DNA from: Belliella calami
Lineage (GTDB): Bacteria > Bacteroidota > Bacteroidia > Cytophagales > Cyclobacteriaceae
Reading direction: 5' to 3'
Length of the DNA: 64,000 nucleotides
NCBI RefSeq assembly: GCF_022549695.1
Contig: NZ_JAKZGS010000012.1
Location: 1-64,000, forward strand
The first letter of the stretch is position 1, and each line of letters starts with the position of its first letter. This document shows positions 37,403 through 46,481 of the stretch, one piece after another. Both the position numbers and the translations under genes were made by a program. Below the pieces are notes generated by a model. That model did not search any database, had not been told where the DNA came from, and saw nothing but the letters and a program-made list of their open reading frames with translations.

Positions 37403-38318
37403 AAAGAATATTAATGAAAGCTACAATTTGGAACTCAAGCCAGTTGATGAATTGTCTTCAGATTACTTTTTGCAAGCATTCAGACCTGAGGAAAGTGGCG
37501 CATATTTTCATTTAATATTGAAGAAAAAAGAACTGGTCAGGGGAGAGTTTTTTGTTTTTGTAAATGAAGATCGACACGCAATGTCAATCCCAAAGAGTCC
37601 ATTTGGAGGTTTTTGGATTCATGATTCAATTTCCTCAGAAGTCATCGGACAAATGATAGGATTTTTGTCTGAATGCATGATTGAAATGAATGTAGTCTCT
37701 TTAAAAATAACGCAAGCTCCTAATGTTTATGGATCAAAGTCTGACTTGATAGGCTACCTGCTTTTTTGTCAAGGATTCAAATTGGAAAAACTGTTGAATC
37801 ATCAAATCCTTTCTGGAAAAAAGAAAATCAAACATGCTTTTCAACAACTTTTCCCAAAGCTGATCGAAAAAACTAAAAAGCTCAATTTCAATGCTGTTGT
37901 AGGAAATATTCAAAGTTTTAATTTTTTAGAGCAAATGTCACTATGGAAAATTCAAAAAGGGCACTCGTCAAGTATTGACGAAAAAAGACTGATTCATCAA
38001 GTTTCTAGTCATCCAGAAAGATATTTTGTGGTTTCGATTTTGCAGGAATCTAAACCTGTAGCCCATGCGGTTGCTGTAAAACTAACATCAGATAGTCTTT
38101 ACTATTTTTATTCTGCGATCGATCCAAAAAACCAATCTAAACATACAGGAGAGTTGCTGATGGTGTATCTATTAAAACTGGCGATGGAACAAAAGGTATC
38201 GTTTTTGGACTTGGGTTCTTCTGATTTAGATGGATCTCCAAACCATAAATTGATGTTTTTTAAGGAAAAATATGCTGACTCTTGGGTCAACAAGTGTACT
38301 TGGAATAAGAACTTTTGA
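37392..38318 (+). CDS. GNAT/FemAB-like acyltransferase
   Basis: About 308 residues from the ATG at 37392 (ATG at 37383 also possible); the longer upstream frame lies inside the preceding gene. The C-terminal half has a GNAT-like core: YFVVSILQESKPVAHAVAV strand pair, LYYFYSAIDPKNQSKHTGELLMVYLLKLAME and a final FLDLGSSDLDGSPNHKLMFFKEKY, as in FemAB/CelD-type surface acyltransferases. Position between a sugar ketoisomerase and a glycosyltransferase suggests acylation of a sugar or lipid intermediate (inference). Confidence 0.55.
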   Translation: MNIKKNINESYNLELKPVDELSSDYFLQAFRPEESGAYFHLILKKKELVRGEFFVFVNEDRHAMSIPKSPFGGFWIHDSISSEVIGQMIGFLSECMIEMNVVSLKITQAPNVYGSKSDLIGYLLFCQGFKLEKLLNHQILSGKKKIKHAFQQLFPKLIEKTKKLNFNAVVGNIQSFNFLEQMSLWKIQKGHSSSIDEKRLIHQVSSHPERYFVVSILQESKPVAHAVAVKLTSDSLYYFYSAIDPKNQSKHTGELLMVYLLKLAMEQKVSFLDLGSSDLDGSPNHKLMFFKEKYADSWVNKCTWNKNF

Positions 38319-38319
38319 A

Positions 38320-39270
38320 ATGGATCAATCTGATTTGGTTTCCGTTATTTGCACTGTTTTCAATCAGGAAGATTATGTTCTGGAATGTCTTGAAAGTGTA
38401 GCAAATCAAGAATATGGTAATTTTGAATTGATAATTCTTGAGAATGGAAGTAAAGATCAATCTCCTTCTTTGGTCAAATCATGGGTTGCGAAAAACGACA
38501 AATTGAATATTCAGACATTTTTCCATGACGCTACCATTTCCTATTGTGAAAATTTCAATATAGGACTGGAAATTAGTAAAGGAAAGTTTGTCATCGATCT
38601 TTCAGGAGATGATCTGATATGTCCTGAACATATTATGATTTGTATCGCTAAGCTTCAAAAAAACTCTTCTGCGGCATTTTGCTTTTGTGATGCAATGCTT
38701 TTTGAAGTAGGCAAAGAATCAAAAACTTTTTATAAAAGAACTCATGAAGGGAAGCTTATCCATCGTATCCTAGAAGAAAATCTCTATACACAGATCGTTG
38801 CAGGGAATCCTATTTTGTCAGCCACATTGGTGTTTGATGCAGCGAAATTAAAAGCCATAGGTGGCTATGATGAGAAATTGTCTTATGAGGACTTTGATGT
38901 TATGGTCAGGCTTTCCAGAGAATACAGGGCAGTCTTTTCAGATCATGTGGGGATAAAAAAAAGAATTCATCCCAAATCCTTTTCCAAAAATCAATACCTT
39001 CCAAAAGCTTCAGTTATGCTCCCTTCAACTTTGAAGGTTTGCAATAAAATCAAATCCATGAATAAAAATTGGGAAGAAGATCAAGCATTGCTCAAAAGGG
39101 TAATGTTTGAAACTAAGCATGCGCTTTGGTCTGCAAACTTTGATGTGGCAGTAGGGTTCTTAGAATTAGCCAAGTCCCTCAATGCAAAAGGTATGGAGTA
39201 TGAATTTTTTAGAAAATGGTCAATGGTTAAGATTGATCTTTCTCGTCTCTACGTAACGTTGAAAAAATAA
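38320..39270 (+). CDS. Glycosyltransferase, family 2
   Basis: 316 residues from the ATG at 38320, 1 bp after the previous stop. GT-A fold: VSVICTVFNQEDYVLECLESV, ILENGSKDQS, then DLSGDDLICPEH with the DxD-like site, and GGYDEKLSYEDFDVMVRLS as the acceptor-side motif. Soluble, no membrane helices. Third gene of the ketoisomerase-acyltransferase-glycosyltransferase set, probably for a surface glycan. Confidence 0.88.
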   Translation: MDQSDLVSVICTVFNQEDYVLECLESVANQEYGNFELIILENGSKDQSPSLVKSWVAKNDKLNIQTFFHDATISYCENFNIGLEISKGKFVIDLSGDDLICPEHIMICIAKLQKNSSAAFCFCDAMLFEVGKESKTFYKRTHEGKLIHRILEENLYTQIVAGNPILSATLVFDAAKLKAIGGYDEKLSYEDFDVMVRLSREYRAVFSDHVGIKKRIHPKSFSKNQYLPKASVMLPSTLKVCNKIKSMNKNWEEDQALLKRVMFETKHALWSANFDVAVGFLELAKSLNAKGMEYEFFRKWSMVKIDLSRLYVTLKK

Positions 39271-39284
39271 AGCCCTATTTAGTG

Positions 39285-39323
39285 TTTAGCTTTTCTAAAG
39301 TTCTAAACTTTAGAAAAGCTAAA
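39285..39323. terminator. Strong hairpin between convergent genes
   Basis: A perfect 18-bp stem, TTTAGCTTTTCTAAAGTT (39285-39302) with AACTTTAGAAAAGCTAAA (39306-39323), 3-nt loop. It lies between the GT2 gene (+) and the M16 homologue (-), 14 bp and 10 bp from their ends. A long T tract is missing on either side, so it may work as a bidirectional stop or 3'-end stabiliser. Confidence 0.65.
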
Positions 39324-39333
39324 TAAATGTTAT

Positions 39334-40605
39334 TTATCCAACCATGACTTCCACCATGTCACTTTTGTGGAAGTATTTTTGCCCGACTTCAAGGATGTCC
39401 TTTGCAGTGAAATTTCTTATAAAATCTAGTTTTTCATAATAGAAGTCTTGATTCATCCCTGCTTGATGAATACTCTTAAACCTTCCAATTAAGTCAAAAG
39501 CAGAACTGAAATTTGACAAGAAATTACCAATCATATAGTTTCTTACCGTTTCCAGTTCATCAGATCCGACTAGATCTGTTTTTAGTATGTCTATTTCCTT
39601 ATAGATTTCAGAGATGACTTCGTCGAGATACTGTTTTTGGACATCAGCCATCACTACCCAATAATCTGCATTTTTCAAGCTTCCTATGCTGCTGTATATG
39701 CCATAAGTGTGACCTTTTTCCTCTCTGATATTTTTGATAAGCCTTGATCCAAAATATCCTCCAAGAATTGTATTGAAAACGGACAGCGCATGGTAATCTG
39801 GGTGGTTTTTTGGAATCAGGTGACAGCCTATCCTAATTGTAGATTGGAGGGATTTTTCTTTGACTTCATATAGTTTTTCTTTTGTGATATTTGAAAACAA
39901 AGGATATTCCCTTTCTGTAAAACTGACTTCAATAGATCCCAGAAGTTCAGCAATCATATCCAATTCTTTTTCTTCTACATTTCCAGTAAGAAAAATCTCA
40001 GGGTTGAACCAAAGTGAATTCTTGTAATATTCTTGCAAGTCTTCTCGAGTAATGATTTCGACATCACTTTCATCTGAAATCAATCCGTAAGGATGATTCT
40101 CTCCAAAGAGTTGCTTTCTGAATAGTTGACTGGCCCGAGCTCCATTTTGTTCCCTTTGAAGGCTAATACTTAATGCTTTTTGTGATTTTCTTTTTGCGAG
40201 TTCTTTTTCAGGAAAAATAGCTTCTGTCAGCAATGATCTGAATACGGGGAATACATTGGAAAAATGTTTCTTTGTCGTCAATAAGGAAATGCTATTGTTT
40301 TCAAAACCGGAGCTTACCTCTACTTCACTTGCATAATGGTCAAAAAAGTCATCCAATTCAAGAGCGGATTTTTCTTTAGTCCCCTCCATGATCATGTTTA
40401 GTGTGAAAAATGAAGTTAGTTTTTTATCGATGATATTCAATGACCTTTGTGTATCAGTATTGATTTCCAGTCTAATAGCGTCGATATCAGGTGTGGGTAT
40501 AAAATACAAGTGGACTCCGTTTTGAAGAGTCCGCTTGATTGGGTTTTGTAATTTTATATTTTCCGGAATTTGGAATTCCGGAGCTTTGCTTCTATCTAAA
40601 ACCAT
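39334..40605 (-). CDS. Non-catalytic M16 (insulinase/pitrilysin) family protein
   Basis: 423 residues with two M16 half-domains. Where active members have the zinc motif HxxEH, the aligned stretch reads FFTLN (before MIMEGTKEKSALEL), so it cannot bind zinc in the normal way. The C-terminal half keeps GSRLIKNIREEKGHTYGIYSS, the substrate-side Arg/Tyr motif of the non-catalytic partner subunit. No signal peptide is seen. Start overlaps the porV stop (TAATG), so it is coupled to porU-porV. An active M16 partner, if any, is not in the window. Confidence 0.82.
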   Translation of the reverse strand: MVLDRSKAPEFQIPENIKLQNPIKRTLQNGVHLYFIPTPDIDAIRLEINTDTQRSLNIIDKKLTSFFTLNMIMEGTKEKSALELDDFFDHYASEVEVSSGFENNSISLLTTKKHFSNVFPVFRSLLTEAIFPEKELAKRKSQKALSISLQREQNGARASQLFRKQLFGENHPYGLISDESDVEIITREDLQEYYKNSLWFNPEIFLTGNVEEKELDMIAELLGSIEVSFTEREYPLFSNITKEKLYEVKEKSLQSTIRIGCHLIPKNHPDYHALSVFNTILGGYFGSRLIKNIREEKGHTYGIYSSIGSLKNADYWVVMADVQKQYLDEVISEIYKEIDILKTDLVGSDELETVRNYMIGNFLSNFSSAFDLIGRFKSIHQAGMNQDFYYEKLDFIRNFTAKDILEVGQKYFHKSDMVEVMVG

Positions 40606-41822
40606 TATTTTGAAATATTGTATGCGAGAGAAAGTCTTAAAGTCTCAGCCAATGGGTGGTTTTGAACTTGTGGAACCAAGTAAGAGAAATCAAATCCCAA
40701 GGATTTGTAATTAAAACCTACACCCATAGTAAAGTATCTTCTTCCCCCTTTATTGATGTTTTCATGAAAATATCCTGTCCTCAATGCGAGTGTTTCATTG
40801 TAAACATATTCAACACCAAATGAAATCATTACCTCTTGAATTTCCTCACTGAATCCACCCGGAGCATCGGTAAAGGAACCGAACATCCCAGCGATCAATG
40901 GCCTGTTTGGGTCTTTTCCATTCCCAGGTTCTATGACAAGGTTACCATTGGCATCAGTGATTAAATTTCCATTTTCATCTCTGCTATAGATAGGAGGTGT
41001 TGGCACCATTAGCTTATTGAAATCCAAGGCAAAAGTAATGGAATTGAATTGATCCATTTTAATTTGGTATGCTGTTCCAATTCTGAAATTGGTTGGAATA
41101 TAATCCAAATCTTCTGTACTGTTGTAAGTTAATTTTGGACCTATGTTGGTTATAGATGTCCCCCATGACCACACACCTTCTTTGCTGCCTACCAGTACAT
41201 CTTTTGTGTAATACAGGCCAATGTCTGTGCCTACTGACACACCAGGTCTACTTTCAGTACCGCCTGCGGATGATATGTTTCCTGAAAGGTTTGAGTGGAT
41301 CAACCTCGCAGAAATACCCAAACCTAGATTTTCAGATAATCTTCTTGAATATGTACCACCAATAGCAATGTCTCTTGGAGTGAACTCTCCCAATTCATTT
41401 CCTCTTTGATCTGTCAGTTGGATGTCGCCCATATTAAAATAGCGAAGGTCAAAACCAAAAGCAGAATTCTCATCTATTTTTTTAAATCCTGTCAAGTAAC
41501 TTACTGACATATCATTGACAATTCTCCCTAGCCAAGGCGAATATGAGAGGGAAAAACCCATGTCATCTTTGATAAATGCGAGTTTTCCTGCATTCCAATG
41601 TGCAGAATTGGCATCTGGTGAAGTGGCTACTCCCACATCTCCCATCGCTGAATGTCTGCTATCTGGTGCAAAATTCAAAAAAGGAACGGCTGTATTGATT
41701 ACCCGCCTATTAGGATCTTGCCCCGATATTATAGTCGAGTTTTGTGCAGATACTTCATACGCAGATAGACATACGAGAGAAAGAAAAAGTGTCTTGAATG
41801 AATGGCTTACAGATATTTTCAT
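40605..41822 (-). CDS. porV: Type IX secretion outer-membrane protein PorV
   Basis: 405 residues with a signal peptide (hydrophobic core SLVCLSAYEVSAQ). SRHSAMGDVGVATSPDANSAHWNAGKLA and FSLSYSPWLGRIVNDMSVSY are hallmark PorV/LptO sequences, and the body is a FadL-like 14-strand barrel. PorV shuttles cargo from the SprA translocon and scaffolds the sortase PorU. Encoded immediately after porU (ATGA overlap), the usual Bacteroidota order. Confidence 0.93.
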   Translation of the reverse strand: MKISVSHSFKTLFLSLVCLSAYEVSAQNSTIISGQDPNRRVINTAVPFLNFAPDSRHSAMGDVGVATSPDANSAHWNAGKLAFIKDDMGFSLSYSPWLGRIVNDMSVSYLTGFKKIDENSAFGFDLRYFNMGDIQLTDQRGNELGEFTPRDIAIGGTYSRRLSENLGLGISARLIHSNLSGNISSAGGTESRPGVSVGTDIGLYYTKDVLVGSKEGVWSWGTSITNIGPKLTYNSTEDLDYIPTNFRIGTAYQIKMDQFNSITFALDFNKLMVPTPPIYSRDENGNLITDANGNLVIEPGNGKDPNRPLIAGMFGSFTDAPGGFSEEIQEVMISFGVEYVYNETLALRTGYFHENINKGGRRYFTMGVGFNYKSLGFDFSYLVPQVQNHPLAETLRLSLAYNISK

Positions 41823-44800
41823 TTAATGATTATTTTGCCGCTCTTCTTATCTGAAGTATTGTCTATTTCTGATACGAGCTCTAATTCGTAAATATAAGTT
41901 CCTTTTGTTGGATATTTGGTTTTAGAATGGAAAAAAATCCACTCAAAGTCATCCAAAATATAATCGGCTTTCACATAACGCTTGCTAGCTTTATATATTT
42001 CATGTCCTGATATGGAGAAAACACGCAAATGAAGCATTAAGTTTTCTCCTGCTCGATTGTGCTCTATTTTAAATTTACTAAAGTCTGAACTTGGGTTGGG
42101 ATAGATTGTGCTTTTAAGGATTTGTACCTTAGTGCTGCCTACTACCATTATATCTCTTTTTACAACCGAACTGTTCCCAACATTGTCCCAAGCTTCCAAA
42201 GAAATGGTATTAATACCTTCTTCCAAGCCTTCCACAGGGATAAGTATCCTTCCTTTCTTGTAACTGTTTTCAATAGAGTTGTAAAATTCATTCAAGTATA
42301 TCGTTTGGCCATCATTTATTCTCATGGCAATGCTTTGATCTATGTTTGCTGAAGAAATATTGATTCCACTTTCATCGCTAAGATTTGCCATAAGACGAAT
42401 GTTATAGGCGGAAAATTCCGTAAGATTCTCTCCATATTCATTTCCAAAAAGCATTTCTATCAAGGGGCCTTCTGTGTCATCAGGTATTGCTTGATTGACT
42501 CCACCGACTATTGTTTTTTTGGCAGACATGGCTTCTTGGTTGTTATCTAACTCTGCAAAAACACGGATAAGTCCTTCACCAAATTCGATTCTGATGTTTT
42601 GAGGTAAGAAAATTTCAGTTTCAAAAACCCCGTCATTGATGTCTCCAATTCCTTGGAACAGTATATTTCCTTCAACTTCAAAATTCACTTGGCTACTTTC
42701 ATCCCCCAATGTTTGTCTTGTTTCTTTCTTGTCAAACAACACCAATTTGTAAGTGCCTTTGGCATTCAATATGGAAGATTGTGTAAGTGGGTCTTTGATT
42801 TTGCCTTTTACTAAGATTTTTTGCAATGCACGAAGAGTATCTACTTCTATTTCCAGATCGATATCTATCACTTCTTTCACATCAGATGAAAGTTCTGGCA
42901 TAGCTAGTTTTAAGGATGGATCTCCCAATAGTGAAAAATTTCGGTTGAATGCTCCATTCGAGCTATTGTTTTTTGTTCTTTTAAAAATTTCCCCAAGATC
43001 TAAGCTTTCTCCATTTTCTTTTTGAAAAACAGCTTCAATAAATGCTTTGTTCAACGCGAAATTACTGCTGCTAAAGACTGGTCGACCTGTAGTGAGTAAA
43101 GCAATAGCGCCTTTGTTTTCGGCAAAAAGCATTTCTTCTGCTCCAGATCGTACAAATGGGCTGTCATGTCTCCCAAATTCACAAGTAGCAGTTACTACCA
43201 AGGGAAGCAGTGGGTTGTCTACCCAATCTCTCAAATCAGAGGTTTGAAAGACTCGTTCAGCAGTTAGTGTTGTTTCGTTTCCATGGCCAACATAGTTTAA
43301 AATTAAGGCGCCATCTTCAATGGTTTTTTGTAACGCTTCTTTGGCTTGGGGAGAGGATTGTCTTCCGCCATTTCTGACTTGCTCATAGCGATCCAAGTAT
43401 AGCTTGTCGACGATGTATTCAGGATGGTTTTCTGTCAAATATCTTGCATGACTTTCGGCATCATTCAAGTGGATATTATTGTCGCCATCATCTGCGAACA
43501 ATGCAATCTTTCGTTTCCAGTCTCCCTGATTGTCAATTTTCGTTTCATAAGTTATAATTTTATCCACAGCCTCCCGTGCTTCTTGGATATTAATTGCAGG
43601 GATTCTTCCTACACCAATTTTGAGGGTTTCATCGCCTGAATTGTTCTCTTCCCACTCTCCTTGTCCTATTTCCAAAAAGCCAAAGTAATCATCAGATGAA
43701 TATGTTGAAAGTGGATTGAGACTGCTTCTCGAGCTGTAAGATGGTATTAGGTTTGGCCTTCCGCCGGCAATCTTTTTTTTATAGTCAATTGTGCCTTTTC
43801 CAAAAAACAGTACGTTTTTGATTTGTCTGTTATTTAAATAGTGATACGATAAAAAATTCCTGATGGCTGTGATATCATAAGTGCCATATCCAAAAGCATC
43901 AAAAACTTCAGGCAATGTCACCACTTTACTGCTTATTCCAATAGAGTTTTTATGGTTTGCGAGTCTTTCTGCTTGAGATTTAAGTGATTCGGGGCATATG
44001 ATAATGAGAGATTGTGTGAGTTGTTTTTCTCTTAGATGAAGGGTTGCTGTGATAGGTGTTGGGATATTTCTGATTGCCTTTGGATCGAATACAGCTAATT
44101 TTTCATTTGGTAGGACTTCACTTTTGTTGATGATATGTTTTATCCCATATCCGTCTGTTATGCTAAACATTTCTTGGTTTCCTATCGGAGCAATGCTTAT
44201 TGGCGACGAAGAAATATTGAAAAAGAGTCCGTTTGGAAGATTGTTGTTTGAAAATGGAACTGCAATTGATACATAATCTATATGAGCAGCGCCATTGAAG
44301 TCAGCGGTTTGCTGTGTTAACCTCATTGTCGCAGAGGGATTTGGAGGAATTGGAAAGTTTGAGATTATCGTTTCTTCCCTTCCTTTGACTCCATAAGTTG
44401 CATTTGGAATAGCAGGAATGCTAATATCCGCTATCGACTGGCCATTTATCGTCAAGTTTAATTTATTTTCTTGTAATGATTGGGCCATCACTTTTGCTTT
44501 GACGATTCCAAAACCTAGATTTCCAGCTTGGATAGCAAATGAATGGTTATAGGATTGGCCACCGTAGAAAGGGTTTCCATACCAATTTCTCCCTGATGAA
44601 AGGATGTTTTGGTTTTCTTCTTTCTTTACGAGAATCTGATGTAGATTACCATTGAAGTTGGTTTGGGATTGCTGAACTTCTTGGATTCTGATAGAAGGTG
44701 CTTGGTTGGTTATCAGATAGAACGTTGTATCAGTGTAATGATGATGCAGGTAGTTCCAGTCATTCGTTTTTGGTTCGATAATATGTGGACCTTCAAGGTA

Positions 44801-45085
44801 AAAAAACAGTTCATTGCCAATTAGCTTTGTAGGGATCTCTCTTAGTGTCAAATCAAGGCTGTCAAGTTTTTGGGGTAGAATTCCAGGATTTCCAAAGATT
44901 GAAATGTTTTCCAATCCAGAAATTCCAATTTGATTCAGTTGACTTTGTGAGATTTTATAAACGCCAGATTCGGTGATTGGGAATTTGAAATATTGAGATT
45001 GCGCTTCTGAAATATTCCCAAAGAATAAAACAAATGAAGAGCAAAGCAAAATTGCTTTTATGGATATCTTATAAGCTGTTTCCAT
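41819..45085 (-). CDS. porU: Type IX secretion sortase PorU (C25 family)
   Basis: 1088 residues with a signal peptide. Gingipain-type C25 protease domain in the middle: His601 in LNYVGHGNETTL and Cys635 in TATCEFGRHDSP are the catalytic pair. The N-terminal third is beta-rich, and the C terminus has YPNPSS...GTYIYELEL like a T9SS sorting domain, as PorU itself carries. It removes C-terminal signals of secreted proteins and links them to lipopolysaccharide. Overlaps pssA by 17 bp upstream and porV by 4 bp downstream. Confidence 0.94.
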   Translation of the reverse strand: METAYKISIKAILLCSSFVLFFGNISEAQSQYFKFPITESGVYKISQSQLNQIGISGLENISIFGNPGILPQKLDSLDLTLREIPTKLIGNELFFYLEGPHIIEPKTNDWNYLHHHYTDTTFYLITNQAPSIRIQEVQQSQTNFNGNLHQILVKKEENQNILSSGRNWYGNPFYGGQSYNHSFAIQAGNLGFGIVKAKVMAQSLQENKLNLTINGQSIADISIPAIPNATYGVKGREETIISNFPIPPNPSATMRLTQQTADFNGAAHIDYVSIAVPFSNNNLPNGLFFNISSSPISIAPIGNQEMFSITDGYGIKHIINKSEVLPNEKLAVFDPKAIRNIPTPITATLHLREKQLTQSLIIICPESLKSQAERLANHKNSIGISSKVVTLPEVFDAFGYGTYDITAIRNFLSYHYLNNRQIKNVLFFGKGTIDYKKKIAGGRPNLIPSYSSRSSLNPLSTYSSDDYFGFLEIGQGEWEENNSGDETLKIGVGRIPAINIQEAREAVDKIITYETKIDNQGDWKRKIALFADDGDNNIHLNDAESHARYLTENHPEYIVDKLYLDRYEQVRNGGRQSSPQAKEALQKTIEDGALILNYVGHGNETTLTAERVFQTSDLRDWVDNPLLPLVVTATCEFGRHDSPFVRSGAEEMLFAENKGAIALLTTGRPVFSSSNFALNKAFIEAVFQKENGESLDLGEIFKRTKNNSSNGAFNRNFSLLGDPSLKLAMPELSSDVKEVIDIDLEIEVDTLRALQKILVKGKIKDPLTQSSILNAKGTYKLVLFDKKETRQTLGDESSQVNFEVEGNILFQGIGDINDGVFETEIFLPQNIRIEFGEGLIRVFAELDNNQEAMSAKKTIVGGVNQAIPDDTEGPLIEMLFGNEYGENLTEFSAYNIRLMANLSDESGINISSANIDQSIAMRINDGQTIYLNEFYNSIENSYKKGRILIPVEGLEEGINTISLEAWDNVGNSSVVKRDIMVVGSTKVQILKSTIYPNPSSDFSKFKIEHNRAGENLMLHLRVFSISGHEIYKASKRYVKADYILDDFEWIFFHSKTKYPTKGTYIYELELVSEIDNTSDKKSGKIIIK

Positions 45086-45770
45086 TTTTATAGATCACTC
45101 CTTCCAGTACCGAAAGCGCAATATAGGAAATAATTAAAATCGGAATTCCAGCAAGCCCAAAAGTAATAATGCAAGCCAACCCAATCACCAAAATCAAGTA
45201 TCGGAAAACATTGTCTTTGGGACTGTAGTTTTTGAATTTTAAAGCGATAAGTGGTATTTCTGCTACCAAAAGAAAAGACATGACAACCGCTACAGCCAAT
45301 AAAGCGAAAGGGGATTCTATGTAGCTCCCTACATATGGAAACTTGGAGACGAAGAAAGGAAGGGTACTCACAAGTAAAGCGTTTGCTGGAGTCGGTACCC
45401 CAATGAAACGATCTGATTGTCTAGTGTCCACATTGAACTTAGCAAGCCTTAGTGCAGAAAATATCCCCACAATCAAGGCGATAAATGGCAAGTACTCATG
45501 ATCAGTGAGTTCTTTTGTCCACTGAAAGAGTATGAATGAAGGCAAAACCCCGAAAGTTACCAAATCAGCTAAAGAGTCCAATTGCTTCCCGATTTCACTG
45601 TGAACATTTAGAATTCTTGCTACAAATCCATCAAAAAAATCAAAAATTGCCGCCAAGAAAATAAAATATGCTCCATATTCAATTTTTCCAGACAGGACAA
45701 AATAGATCCCTATCATCCCAGATAACAGGTTTAGGCTGGTGATGCTATTGGGAATGTGTTTTTTGATCAT
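45069..45770 (-). CDS. pssA: CDP-diacylglycerol-serine O-phosphatidyltransferase
   Basis: 233 residues from the ATG at 45770; one extra upstream codon is TTG. The CDP-alcohol phosphotransferase motif DGFVARILNVHSEIGKQLD (Asp-Gly-2x-Ala-Arg-8x-Gly-3x-Asp) plus SLAD is intact. Six to seven membrane segments. Makes phosphatidylserine for phosphatidylethanolamine. The ATG overlaps the stop of the MBL gene (ATGA). Confidence 0.93.
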   Translation of the reverse strand: MIKKHIPNSITSLNLLSGMIGIYFVLSGKIEYGAYFIFLAAIFDFFDGFVARILNVHSEIGKQLDSLADLVTFGVLPSFILFQWTKELTDHEYLPFIALIVGIFSALRLAKFNVDTRQSDRFIGVPTPANALLVSTLPFFVSKFPYVGSYIESPFALLAVAVVMSFLLVAEIPLIALKFKNYSPKDNVFRYLILVIGLACIITFGLAGIPILIISYIALSVLEGVIYKNGNSL

Positions 45771-46423
45771 CAAAATCTTGCTCTTTTTCCTACAAATGGA
45801 TTGTTTTCTTTTTCAAATTCGATGGTTGTCTCAGGGCCATGTCCTGGATACACTATCATGTCATTTGGCAAGGTAAACATTTCGGACTTAATCGCAGACA
45901 ACAAAGTCTGATGATCTCCTCCTGGAAGGTCAGTCCTCCCAATACTACCCAGAAACAACGTATCTCCCGCAATGCATATTTTTGAGCTTTCATCATAAAA
46001 AACCAAATGGCCTGGGGCATGTCCAGGGACAAATTTTATTTTCAATGTGGTGTTGCCAAATTTGATTTGGTCATTTTGATCAATAAACTGATCTGCTTCA
46101 GTCTCATCATACCCTGGAAATCCATAATTGGAAGCATAAGCAGAGACAGATTTCAACACAATAACCTCGTTTTGATGGATAAGTAATGGGACATTGTATT
46201 GTCTTTTGACGAATGCATTTCCCAAAACATGGTCTATATGGCAATGAGTATTGATTAAATATTTTATCGTGAGGCCTTCAGATAGGATAAAATTATGTAA
46301 AATTTCTCTTTCTTCTTTTTCGTAACACCCAGGGTCAAAGATTATACCTTCTTTGGTTTCGTCGAATAGGACGTAGGTGTTTTCCATAAAAGGATTGAAA
46401 GTAAAAGATTTTAATTGTAGCAT
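45770..46423 (-). CDS. MBL-fold metallohydrolase (glyoxalase II-like)
   Basis: 217 residues from the ATG at 46423, preferred over 46435 because MLQLKSFTFNPFMENTYVL is the usual family start. Metal ligands are in INTHCHIDHVLGN (HxHxDH), PGHAPGHLVFY and IAGDTLF; YPGHGPETTI closes the site. This matches the hydroxyacylglutathione-hydrolase-like group; the real substrate is unknown. First gene of the minus-strand run leading to pssA, porU and porV. Confidence 0.88.
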   Translation of the reverse strand: MLQLKSFTFNPFMENTYVLFDETKEGIIFDPGCYEKEEREILHNFILSEGLTIKYLINTHCHIDHVLGNAFVKRQYNVPLLIHQNEVIVLKSVSAYASNYGFPGYDETEADQFIDQNDQIKFGNTTLKIKFVPGHAPGHLVFYDESSKICIAGDTLFLGSIGRTDLPGGDHQTLLSAIKSEMFTLPNDMIVYPGHGPETTIEFEKENNPFVGKRARF

Positions 46424-46481
46424 ATTGGCAAACATTTTCTAGAAAGCATCAAAATAACGAATAAAGAATTTATTTTTGGGC

